The notes under the pieces: generated by a model
Database searches by the model: none
What the model was told of the DNA's origin: nothing
What the model saw: the letters and a program-made list of their open reading frames with translations, nothing else
Source of the DNA: Burkholderiales bacterium
Lineage (GTDB): Bacteria > Actinomycetota > Thermoleophilia > Gaiellales > Gaiellaceae
Direction: 5' to 3'
Length of the DNA stretch: 12,145 nt
Assembly: GCA_025935595.1 (NCBI GenBank)
Contig: JAICUZ010000050.1
Span: 1-12,145, forward strand
Program-made: the position numbers and the translations under genes
Shown: positions 6,403 through 12,145 of the stretch, in pieces
Numbering within the stretch: position 1 is the stretch's first letter
How the letters are laid out: the number at the start of each line of letters is the position of its first letter

Positions 6403-8105
6403 AGGTCGACGGCCAGGCGGAAGCCGATGCGAGGCGAGCGCTGCAGCGGCCCGGGCAGCAGGTACTTGAGCGAGAACTCCGGCGGCTGCGGGCCGCCGTC
6501 GACATACCACTCGGAGCCTTCGGCGCGGAACGCGGATCCGCCCTTCAGGATCGCGAACCGCGTGATGCCGTCCGAGTGCTCGCTCTCGGTCCAGTTCCAG
6601 ACGAGCGGCTCGCTGCGCTCGAGGACGCCGTGCTCGGCCGCGAGCTGCCACTCGTCCTCGGTCGGCAGGCGCGCGCCGCGTTCGGCGGCATACGCGCGTG
6701 CTTCGGCGAGCGAGAGCCCGACGACCGGCTCCTCGCGCACCGAGATTGCGAAGCGGCCGCGCGGCGCCGGCCGGTCTACCTCGACGAAGTCGTGCAGCCG
6801 CGGCGGCAGCGGCTTCCACTCCTCGACGTACGGCACGTCGCCGTAGCACCCGGTCTCTCGACGGCGAAAGCGAGAGCGGGTCGGGCGCGGGTCGACCGCG
6901 ACAAAGCCGGCAGGGATGTCGGCGACGTGCACCATCGGCGCTTCGACGCGTACGGAGTTGCGCAACGGGTACGTCGCGTCCCCATCGCCGAACGAGACGA
7001 CGCCGTCGGTGGTGACCGCCGCGAGGCCGAGCGGTGGCAGCTCGAGCACACGCCCTTCGAAGTCTCCGGTGAACGGCTCGTCGCGCAGGTTCGCAAGCGT
7101 CCACAGCTCGTCGTCGCCGTCGGTCCACCGAGAGCCGACCACCGCGAGGTCATCGCTGTGGAACGCGAGCGGCGTCCACTCGCCGTGGGTCAGCAGCCGG
7201 ACGTGACGTCGCTGCACGTCGAGCATGCCGCGCAGGAGCGCCTGGTCCCGCTCGTTCCAGCCGACCCACGCGCCGAAGACGCTCTCCCACACGAGCATCC
7301 CGACGCCGTTCAGCCACGCGCTCCGCAGCTCCTCGAGGTGACTGCGATTCCAGCGCCGCGTGTGGTGCAGCATGTGCCGCTGCTCGAACCAGCGCGCGCG
7401 GATGACGCCGGGCACAGGCGAGTCGGCGAACCATTGAGCCCACGACAGGTGGTGGTCGCCGATGCGCTCGAGCGGCAGCGTCGACTCGCCCTCGAACGCC
7501 GCGTCGGGCAGCGCCGCCCGGAGCTCCGGCATCGCCTCCTTCATCGTGTCGAGGAAGACGCCGTCTGCGCCGAGCTCCTGCACGACCGCCGCGACCGTCG
7601 CCGCGTCGGAGGCAGGTTCGCGACGCGTGCCCACGTCCCACGGGTTGTAGTCGACGAAGACGCGCACTCCTCGTGCCTGGATCGCGGCCACCACTTCGCG
7701 CAGCCCCGCCACGTCGCGGTACCAGTCGAACTGGTTCCGATCGTCGATGCCGATCACGGGATAGGCGTGCCAGAGCACGACGCCGTCGTAGCCGCCGAAC
7801 TCGCGCTCGCCTTCGTCGAGGAGGCGGTCGGGCGTGAACCGGCCGACAGCGTGGTCGTACAGCCGCTCGTCCCACAGCCAGACGAGGGCGACGGAGAAGC
7901 ACCGCTGCGTCCAGGTAAGGCGGTCGTACGCACTTCCGTCGTACCCGGCGCGCGCCTCCTCGCGCCACTCGCGCAACCGGTCGCGCCAGTCCGGCCAGTC
8001 GGCCGGGTCGTCGGGAGCGGCGACGATCTTCGCCCGGTCGAGCTCGCCGTCGATCGGCGTCGGCAGGTCGATCGGACGCGGGATGAGCGGGTCGAGAACG
8101 GTCAT
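6399..8105 (-). CDS. Fusion: glycosidase-like TIM-barrel region plus C-terminal FGE/SUMF1-like domain
   Basis: 568 residues, no signal peptide. Residues about 60-310 look like a glycoside-hydrolase TIM barrel: YDGVVLWHAYP, a strand RVFVDYNPWD at 148-157, then GADGVFLDTM with Asp186 in a position typical of a nucleophile, and FEGE with Glu205/Glu207 as acid candidates. A beta-rich part (310-390) resembles the C-terminal sandwich of such enzymes. From about 391 an FGE-like domain follows: an opening like IPAGFV, PPRLHDFVEV, EPVVGLSLAEARAYAAERG, LPTEDEWQLAA (480-490), VWNWTES, LKGGSAFR (520-527) and a terminal RIGFRLA. The active-site cysteine pair of true FGEs after GGS is absent, and the only cysteines are 69 and 420, so sulfatase maturation is unlikely. 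The ATG overlaps the previous stop (ATGA), without a Shine-Dalgarno. I do not recognise a characterised relative of the whole protein; a glycosidase with an accessory FGE-fold domain is an inference. Confidence 0.75.
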   Translation of the reverse strand: MTVLDPLIPRPIDLPTPIDGELDRAKIVAAPDDPADWPDWRDRLREWREEARAGYDGSAYDRLTWTQRCFSVALVWLWDERLYDHAVGRFTPDRLLDEGEREFGGYDGVVLWHAYPVIGIDDRNQFDWYRDVAGLREVVAAIQARGVRVFVDYNPWDVGTRREPASDAATVAAVVQELGADGVFLDTMKEAMPELRAALPDAAFEGESTLPLERIGDHHLSWAQWFADSPVPGVIRARWFEQRHMLHHTRRWNRSHLEELRSAWLNGVGMLVWESVFGAWVGWNERDQALLRGMLDVQRRHVRLLTHGEWTPLAFHSDDLAVVGSRWTDGDDELWTLANLRDEPFTGDFEGRVLELPPLGLAAVTTDGVVSFGDGDATYPLRNSVRVEAPMVHVADIPAGFVAVDPRPTRSRFRRRETGCYGDVPYVEEWKPLPPRLHDFVEVDRPAPRGRFAISVREEPVVGLSLAEARAYAAERGARLPTEDEWQLAAEHGVLERSEPLVWNWTESEHSDGITRFAILKGGSAFRAEGSEWYVDGGPQPPEFSLKYLLPGPLQRSPRIGFRLAVDL

Positions 8106-9406
8106 GCGACCGCACGCGTGCGCGCTGCGAGCTCGTCGAGGGTGATGCCGTCGAAGCCTGGAATCGACGTCGCGAACCGCCCCCGCAGCGGCGCCGTCCA
8201 GCGCTCGTCGATCGGCCGCAGTGCACCGAGGATCGACCCGACCGCGGCTCCGTTCGTGTCGGTGTCGAGGCCTCCTTGCACAGCTGCGCACACGGCGGAG
8301 GAGAAATCGTCGAACGCGTACAACGCAGCGGCGACGAGCGCTGTGTTGTTGATCGCATGCACCCAGTGGTACCGGCCGTAACGATCGAAGATCGCGTCGA
8401 CCCGTGACTCCCACTCTCCGTCGAGCCCGCGGGCGAAGGTGAGCGCCTCCGCGAGCCGGCTGCCGCGGGGGACGACCGACGCGCCGACGTCGGCACACTC
8501 CGCCGGCGTCGACGCCCACAGCGATGCTGCATGCGCGGCCGCCATGAACATCGCGGCATACACGCCGTTCGCCGTGTGGCTGAGACGCGCATCGGTCCAC
8601 GCCATGCGCGCGGCGGCGACCGGATCGCCGCCGGACGCCCACCCGTAGACGTCGACGCGGAGCCGTGCGCCGATCCATTCCCGGAACGGGTTGCGACGCG
8701 TCGCGGTGACGGGTGGGTCGAACGCCTCGAGCAGGTTGCGGAGCGCGACGCGCTCGGCGGTGAAGATGCGGCCGGCGGGCAGGAAGTCGAGCCAGAGCTT
8801 CGCGACGTCCTCGGTGCCGAAGCTCGCGCCCACGCGTTCGAGCAGAACGACGCCGAGCATCGTGAAGTTGAGGTCGTCGTCCTCGGGGATGCCGTCGATG
8901 TTCTCGGCGAGGCTCGTCGGCCGGCTCGCGCGATTCCACGGCCATCGCCCGCCGACCGCCGGGTCGAGCCCTTCTGCAGTGAACCAGCCTCTCACCGGCC
9001 AGTTACCCGTCGCCTGCGCGAGCGCCCGGATCCCTTCGCGCGGGATGTTCTCGACCGGCTTGCCGAGCACGCACCCCGCGGCGCGTCCGAGCCATGCGCC
9101 GCGGATGCGCTCGAGGTCTCCGGCACGGCCCGCGACCGGAGCCGCAGCGGCGAGGGTCGCCTCGAGCTCCTCCGGCTCGTCGGACGCGAGCGGTCGAGGC
9201 AGCGCGTCGAGCTCGTCGAGCAGCTCGAACGCGAGCTCCCGCACCGCGTCTGCGACCGGCTCCTGCGACGCGCCGCGTGGCGGCGCGGGCCGACCGCCAC
9301 CCGCGAGCCAGCGCTCCTCGATCGCGTCGACATCCTTTCCCTCTTCCCGTGCCTGGCGCAGCTCGTGACCGACGAGGTCCTCCGGCTGGATCCAGGTCAC
9401 TCTCAA
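8102..9406 (-). CDS. ADP-ribosylglycohydrolase-family protein with N-terminal extension
   Basis: 434 residues from the TTG at 9406; GTG at 9400 would remove two residues. I prefer TTG because it overlaps the previous stop as TTGA and lies seven bases after GAGG. The family (DraG/ARH) removes ADP-ribose or cleaves related N- or O-ribosyl bonds with two Mg2+ ions in an all-helical fold. The family domain begins near 100: GAWLGRAAGCVLGKPVE (103-119), a metal-site block EDDDLN (175-180) instead of the usual TDDT, SHTANGVYAAMF in the middle, and GGLDTDTNGA (378-387) with metal ligands Asp381 and Asp383. The first 100 residues form an extra, mostly helical segment with an acidic WIQPEDLVGHELRQAREEG stretch. 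The gene is adjacent to a second family member and downstream of a sugar importer, so a small-molecule glycoside substrate is more likely than ADP-ribosylated protein. Confidence 0.88.
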   Translation of the reverse strand: MRVTWIQPEDLVGHELRQAREEGKDVDAIEERWLAGGGRPAPPRGASQEPVADAVRELAFELLDELDALPRPLASDEPEELEATLAAAAPVAGRAGDLERIRGAWLGRAAGCVLGKPVENIPREGIRALAQATGNWPVRGWFTAEGLDPAVGGRWPWNRASRPTSLAENIDGIPEDDDLNFTMLGVVLLERVGASFGTEDVAKLWLDFLPAGRIFTAERVALRNLLEAFDPPVTATRRNPFREWIGARLRVDVYGWASGGDPVAAARMAWTDARLSHTANGVYAAMFMAAAHAASLWASTPAECADVGASVVPRGSRLAEALTFARGLDGEWESRVDAIFDRYGRYHWVHAINNTALVAAALYAFDDFSSAVCAAVQGGLDTDTNGAAVGSILGALRPIDERWTAPLRGRFATSIPGFDGITLDELAARTRAVA

Positions 9407-10548
9407 GCAGGCGCCTCGGAAGGCGAGAACGCACGCCCACGCTCGTCGAGGCGCGCGCGGTCCTTGATGAAGATCTCCTCGGCGACCTCCGCCATCGTCC
9501 GGCCGGGCTCCTCGAGATCGAGCTTGCTCGCCTCTCCGACCTCCTCGATCCACGCCCGCGGCACCTGCGAGCCGAGCGCTCCCGCGAGGGCGCCGCCCAT
9601 CGACGCGATCGAGTCGGAGTCGCGGCCGTAGTTCACGCCGCCGAGCATCGTCTCGGAGTAGTCGCCTCGCGTCGCGACGAGCAGCCCGAGCGCAATCGGC
9701 ACTTCTTCGATCGCGTGTAGACGGCTCGGGATCCGCGCGTTCTGCGCCGGCTGCGCGTAGTGCTCGCCGACCGAGTCGAACGGCGCGAACGCAGCGTGCA
9801 GCGCCTCGAGGCCACCGTCCCGCCAGCCGTCGAGGTTCGCCGCCGTGTCGACGACCGCGTCGATCGCCGAACGCGTCGCGTCCTTCGCGAGGCGCAGCGC
9901 GACTGCCACCACGGAGTCGACCGTGGCCCCGGGAGCGATCGCCTCAGCCAGCGCCGCGGCAAGCACGCCCGCCGCTTCACGCCCGTAGCTCGACTGGTGC
10001 GCGCCGGTGAGGTCGATCGCCTCCGCGTAGGCGGCGTCCGGCCCGCCCGCGTTCGCGATCCCGACCGGCGCGATGTACATGGCTGCGCCGCAGTTGACGA
10101 TATTGCCGACCCCGGCGTCGCGCGGGTCGGCGTGGCCGTAGCGCAGCTTCAGCACGAGCCACTTCTCCGCGAGGAAGAGACGGTGGTACAGCAAATCTTC
10201 GCGATCGAGCTCGGGGATCCAGGTCGCCTCGTCGACGATCGCCGGCACGACGTAGCGCTCGACGTCGTACGCGTCGAGGTGATCACGCTTCAGCGCGTAT
10301 GCGCGGACGAGCACGCGCGTCATCAGCGTGTCGTCGGTGACGTGGCCGTCGCCCTTCCAGAACGGAGAGAACGGCTTGAGCGCGTTCCGCTGGTGGCGGA
10401 TCGAGCGAATGACGCCCTCGACATAGCCGCCCATGTGCTCCCGGATCTCACGGGCCTCCCAGCCCTCGGTGGCGCCCCCGAGCGCGTCGCCGACAGCGGC
10501 GCCTGCGAGCGCCGCCACTGCGCGATCGACTACCCCGTTCCCGTTCAC
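9403..10548 (-). CDS. ADP-ribosylglycohydrolase-family protein (second paralogue)
   Basis: 381 residues of the DraG/ARH fold. Landmarks: GAAVGDALGGATE at 16-28, HVTDDTLMT with Thr71-Asp72-Asp73 (metal site), a central NIVNCGAAMYIAPVG block, HQSSYGREAAGVLAAALAEA, and the C-terminal YGRDSDSIASMGGALAG with Asp310, Asp312 and Ser313, where classical members have GGDTDT. The metal ligands are thus kept with Ser for Thr. It clearly differs from its neighbour, with no N-terminal extension and different signature residues, so this is old divergence and not a recent tandem duplication. The start is GTG at 10548 with AGGG five bases upstream. It is the first gene after the hairpin that follows the solute-binding protein gene, and the stop overlaps the next start by four bases. 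Likely a hydrolase of a ribosyl- or glycosyl-linked small molecule; substrate inferred from context only. Confidence 0.89.
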   Translation of the reverse strand: MNGNGVVDRAVAALAGAAVGDALGGATEGWEAREIREHMGGYVEGVIRSIRHQRNALKPFSPFWKGDGHVTDDTLMTRVLVRAYALKRDHLDAYDVERYVVPAIVDEATWIPELDREDLLYHRLFLAEKWLVLKLRYGHADPRDAGVGNIVNCGAAMYIAPVGIANAGGPDAAYAEAIDLTGAHQSSYGREAAGVLAAALAEAIAPGATVDSVVAVALRLAKDATRSAIDAVVDTAANLDGWRDGGLEALHAAFAPFDSVGEHYAQPAQNARIPSRLHAIEEVPIALGLLVATRGDYSETMLGGVNYGRDSDSIASMGGALAGALGSQVPRAWIEEVGEASKLDLEEPGRTMAEVAEEIFIKDRARLDERGRAFSPSEAPA

Positions 10549-10562
10549 ACGCTCCCTTTCGT

Positions 10563-10575
10563 CGAGACCGTCTCG
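10563..10575. repeat. 13-bp palindrome overlapping the hairpin base
   Basis: CGAGAC C GTCTCG is a perfect inverted repeat centred on 10569. It shares three bases (10573-10575) with the large hairpin, so in RNA the two structures compete at the edge. It lies just upstream of the second ARH gene start and could be an operator half-site pair or simply chance. Confidence 0.3.
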
Positions 10576-10600
10576 GGGCCGGCCCGAAGGCCGGCCCCGA
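10573..10600 (-). promoter_or_regulatory. Perfect intercistronic hairpin with UUCG loop after the solute-binding protein gene
   Basis: A 12-bp perfect inverted repeat (TCGGGGCCGGCC at 10573-10584 and its complement at 10589-10600) encloses four bases that read UUCG in the minus-strand transcript, closed by a C-G pair, a hyperstable tetraloop. It lies 12 bases after the stop of the solute-binding protein gene and 24 bases before the GTG of the next gene. There is no U-run behind it (GAGACGG follows), so it is not a textbook intrinsic terminator. It more likely protects the upstream mRNA 3' end from exonucleases or partly terminates, giving more binding protein than enzymes, as known for malE-type operons. 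Confidence 0.7.
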
Positions 10601-10612
10601 AAGGGCCATTCT

Positions 10613-11884
10613 CTACCCGCGGATCGAGTTCCACCCGTCGACGAGCTTCTGCGTCAGCGAGTTGAGGTCGATCTGGTTGGAGAGGTACTGCCGGAACGCC
10701 GGCGTTGCCACCTCCGCCTTCCAGCGCGCGTACGGGCCGAGCGTGACCCAGTTCGCCTTCTTGAACGACGGCACCGCGGCGACCGCGTTCTTCCAGCTGC
10801 CGTAGTGCTTCGTCTGCTTGACGACGATCTTCGCCGCGGACGGCGCGGCCGGGATCAGCCAGTCGCCCGCGGACAGCTTCGCCATGTTCGTCGAGTTGAG
10901 CGCGTAGGCGATGAACTGCATCGCCTCGGCCTTGTGCTGGCTCTGCGCCGAGATCGACAGCGTCTGCGGGTTGGCCGCCTGATCCTGCGACTTCCCCTTG
11001 AGCACCGGGAACAGCGCCCAGTTGAAGCCCTTCGGGGCCTGCTCGATCATGCCCTGCGACTGGTAGTTGCCCTGCACGGTCATCGCACACTTGCCGGCGA
11101 AGAACGCGGGCAGCACGGCGGAGCCGGAGAGCCCGACGCCGGCCGGATCGACCGACTTGTCGCTGTAGATCATGTCGTGCATCGTGGTGAGCGTCGTGCG
11201 CTCGCCCTGGCCGACCTTGAGGACCCACTTGCCGCCCTCGAGGTAGTTCCACTGGCCGCCCCAGTTCATCGAGATCGTCTGGATGAGCGCGGTCGGCGAG
11301 CGGAGACCCCAGCACACGCCGTAGTTGCCGTTCGTCGAGAGCTTCTTCGCCGCGGCGCGGAACTGCGTCCACGTCCACGGAGTCGCGACGGTCGGCGCCT
11401 TGATCCCCGCGGCCTTGAGGATCGTCATGTTGGCGAAGACGTTGTAGGTCTGGAGCATGATCGGCACGCCGGTGATCTTGTGGCCGAAGTTCGTCACGTC
11501 CCAGACCGACTTCGGGATCTCGGCCTTCAGCTTCTTCGGGATCAGCGGCGTCAGGTTCGCGAGGTAGCCCTGCTGGGTGAACCCGGCGATGTCGGCGGCC
11601 TCGTCGTGGACGATGTCCGCCGCCGCGCCGCCGACGAAGCTCGTCAGCAGCTTGTCGTGGACCGAGTTGACGTCGACCGGGACGATATGAACCTGAATGT
11701 TCGGGTGCGACTTGTTCCACGACGAGACGATGGTGTTCATCGCCTTGACAGTCGTGGGCTGCCACACGTAGGTCGCGAAGCTCAGATTCGTGACGTTCGA
11801 CTTGGACTTCCCGGCCTGCGCCGTGGAAGCGAGGAGGGCGACGCACAGCACGATCGCCGTACAGAGCCCAACGGTCTTGCGCAT
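10613..11884 (-). CDS. Sugar ABC transporter extracellular solute-binding protein (family 1)
   Basis: 423 residues, secreted. Residues 1-24 are a Sec signal peptide: MRK, a hydrophobic core LCTAIVLCVALLAS, and an AQA|GK cleavage site (signal peptidase I). Neither cysteine (8, 14) is in a proper lipobox, unlike most actinobacterial binding proteins. The mature part has the two-lobe pattern of family 1 sugar-binding proteins: an early strand LSFATYVWQPTT, HPNIQVHIVPVD, AAADIVHDEAADIAGFTQQGYLANLTPLIP, GVPIMLQTYNVFANMTIL, WTWTQFRAAAKKL, FFAGKCAMTVQGNYQS, and a helical C terminus (QFIAYALNSTNMAKL). It captures an oligosaccharide or related polyol and hands it to the permeases. The ATG at 11884 has AAAGGCGG upstream, and the gap to the permease stop is 29 bases. 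The ligand cannot be read from sequence; the downstream enzymes suggest a glycosylated compound. Confidence 0.93.
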   Translation of the reverse strand: MRKTVGLCTAIVLCVALLASTAQAGKSKSNVTNLSFATYVWQPTTVKAMNTIVSSWNKSHPNIQVHIVPVDVNSVHDKLLTSFVGGAAADIVHDEAADIAGFTQQGYLANLTPLIPKKLKAEIPKSVWDVTNFGHKITGVPIMLQTYNVFANMTILKAAGIKAPTVATPWTWTQFRAAAKKLSTNGNYGVCWGLRSPTALIQTISMNWGGQWNYLEGGKWVLKVGQGERTTLTTMHDMIYSDKSVDPAGVGLSGSAVLPAFFAGKCAMTVQGNYQSQGMIEQAPKGFNWALFPVLKGKSQDQAANPQTLSISAQSQHKAEAMQFIAYALNSTNMAKLSAGDWLIPAAPSAAKIVVKQTKHYGSWKNAVAAVPSFKKANWVTLGPYARWKAEVATPAFRQYLSNQIDLNSLTQKLVDGWNSIRG

Positions 11885-11913
11885 CGAGGATCCGCCTTTC
11901 TTTGAGACGTGCA

Positions 11914-12145
11914 CTAGCCTTTGACCGCCCCGGACATGAGGCCGCGCGTGAGCCAGCGCTGGATGACGGTGAACAGAAGGAGGCTCGGCAGCGTGGCGAG
12001 CAGCGCGCTCGCTGCGAGCGGGCCGAGCCGGACGATCCCTTCGACGCCGACGAACCGCGCGAGCAGGAGCGGCAACGTGGTGCGTCCGGGAGTCTGGAGG
12101 AGGACGAGGGCGAGGAAGAACTCGTTCCACGCCGTGATGAACGCA
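11914..12145 (-). CDS. Sugar ABC transporter permease (MalG type), C-terminal end
   Basis: Partial gene; the last 76 residues and the TAG stop are present, and the rest lies beyond the right edge. It would be an inner-membrane subunit of a carbohydrate uptake ABC transporter (CUT1). Seen: AFITAWNEFFLALVLLQ, the penultimate membrane helix with the WNEFFLAL signature that follows the EAA loop, RTTLPLLLARF, the last helix GPLAASALLATLPSLLLFTVIQ, and the typical ending GLMSGAVKG. It precedes the binding-protein gene, so the operon order is permease then binding protein, the reverse of the common order. The second permease is probably further right. The ATPase could also lie outside, or be a shared MsiK-type subunit encoded elsewhere. 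Confidence 0.92.
   Translation of the reverse strand, partial: AFITAWNEFFLALVLLQTPGRTTLPLLLARFVGVEGIVRLGPLAASALLATLPSLLLFTVIQRWLTRGLMSGAVKG

Noticed and set aside
6399..8105. Sulfatase-maturing formylglycine-generating enzyme
   Set aside because: The FGE-like domain has no cysteine pair at the active site, and no sulfatase gene is in the window.
6576..8381. Plus-strand open frame of 601 codons opposite the fusion gene
   Set aside because: Arg/Val/Glu-rich antisense shadow without recognisable motifs; the minus frame has barrel and FGE-like motifs.
6399..8945. Longer version of the fusion protein starting near 8945
   Set aside because: The extra N-terminal part is Arg-rich out-of-frame translation of the ARH gene; the ATG at 8105 makes the usual four-base overlap.
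8102..10548. Toxin-antitoxin or nitrogenase-type ADP-ribosylation switch (DarTG, DRAT/DraG)
   Set aside because: No ADP-ribosyltransferase, macrodomain or nitrogenase gene is present; the genes sit in a sugar-transport operon.
10573..10600. Canonical intrinsic terminator
   Set aside because: The stem is strong but there is no U-run on either strand, and the next gene continues on the same strand 24 bases later.
10433..11905. Plus-strand open frame of 490 codons opposite the binding-protein gene
   Set aside because: Its translation is rich in Arg, Leu, Asp and Val without domain motifs, as expected for the mirror of a high-GC gene, while the minus strand encodes a clear binding protein with a signal peptide.
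1..12145. CRISPR array, tRNA/rRNA, insertion sequence, prophage or attachment site
   Set aside because: No regularly spaced repeats, no cloverleaf-like or rRNA-like sequence, no transposase or integrase motifs, and base composition looks even across the window by eye.

Overview
The window is high-GC DNA that is coding almost throughout, with GTG and TTG starts, strong codon bias and very short intergenic gaps. This fits a high-GC actinobacterium-like genome. A soil or aquatic Thermoleophilia-type lineage is my impression from the protein style only, and no marker gene here proves it. There is no rRNA, tRNA, CRISPR array, insertion sequence or integrase.

Left edge (1-570, minus): the 5' part of a DHA2-type (EmrB/QacA) MFS drug exporter gene, cut by the window. 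It is divergent from the plus-strand operon across a 75-bp gap.

Plus-strand operon (646-4454): four tightly overlapping genes. They encode an AcsA-related acyl-CoA synthetase, a short-chain dehydrogenase/reductase, a small SGNH hydrolase of the MsAcT/arylesterase type and a double-hotdog acyl-ACP thioesterase. All four activities concern acyl groups or carbonyls, so a carboxylic acid or lipid ester pathway is likely; the substrate is unknown.

Minus-strand operon (12145 to 4436, transcribed leftwards): the end of a MalG-type sugar ABC permease, an extracellular solute-binding protein, then five genes joined by four-base start/stop overlaps. These are two divergent ADP-ribosylglycohydrolase-family (ARH) proteins, a fusion of a glycosidase-like TIM-barrel region to a formylglycine-generating-enzyme-like (FGE/SUMF1) domain, a class III (CaiB/BaiF) CoA-transferase, and an HpcH/CitE-type C-C lyase. 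A perfect 12-bp hairpin with a UUCG loop separates the transporter part from the enzyme part. My reading is a catabolic cluster. A glycosylated or N-ribosyl-like solute is imported and its glycosidic bond is broken by the ARH and TIM-barrel proteins. The released hydroxy acid or its product is activated by CoA transfer and split by the lyase. This set of genes is the most unusual thing in the window.

The two operons converge and their last genes overlap tail to tail by 19 bp (4436-4454), with no terminator between them.
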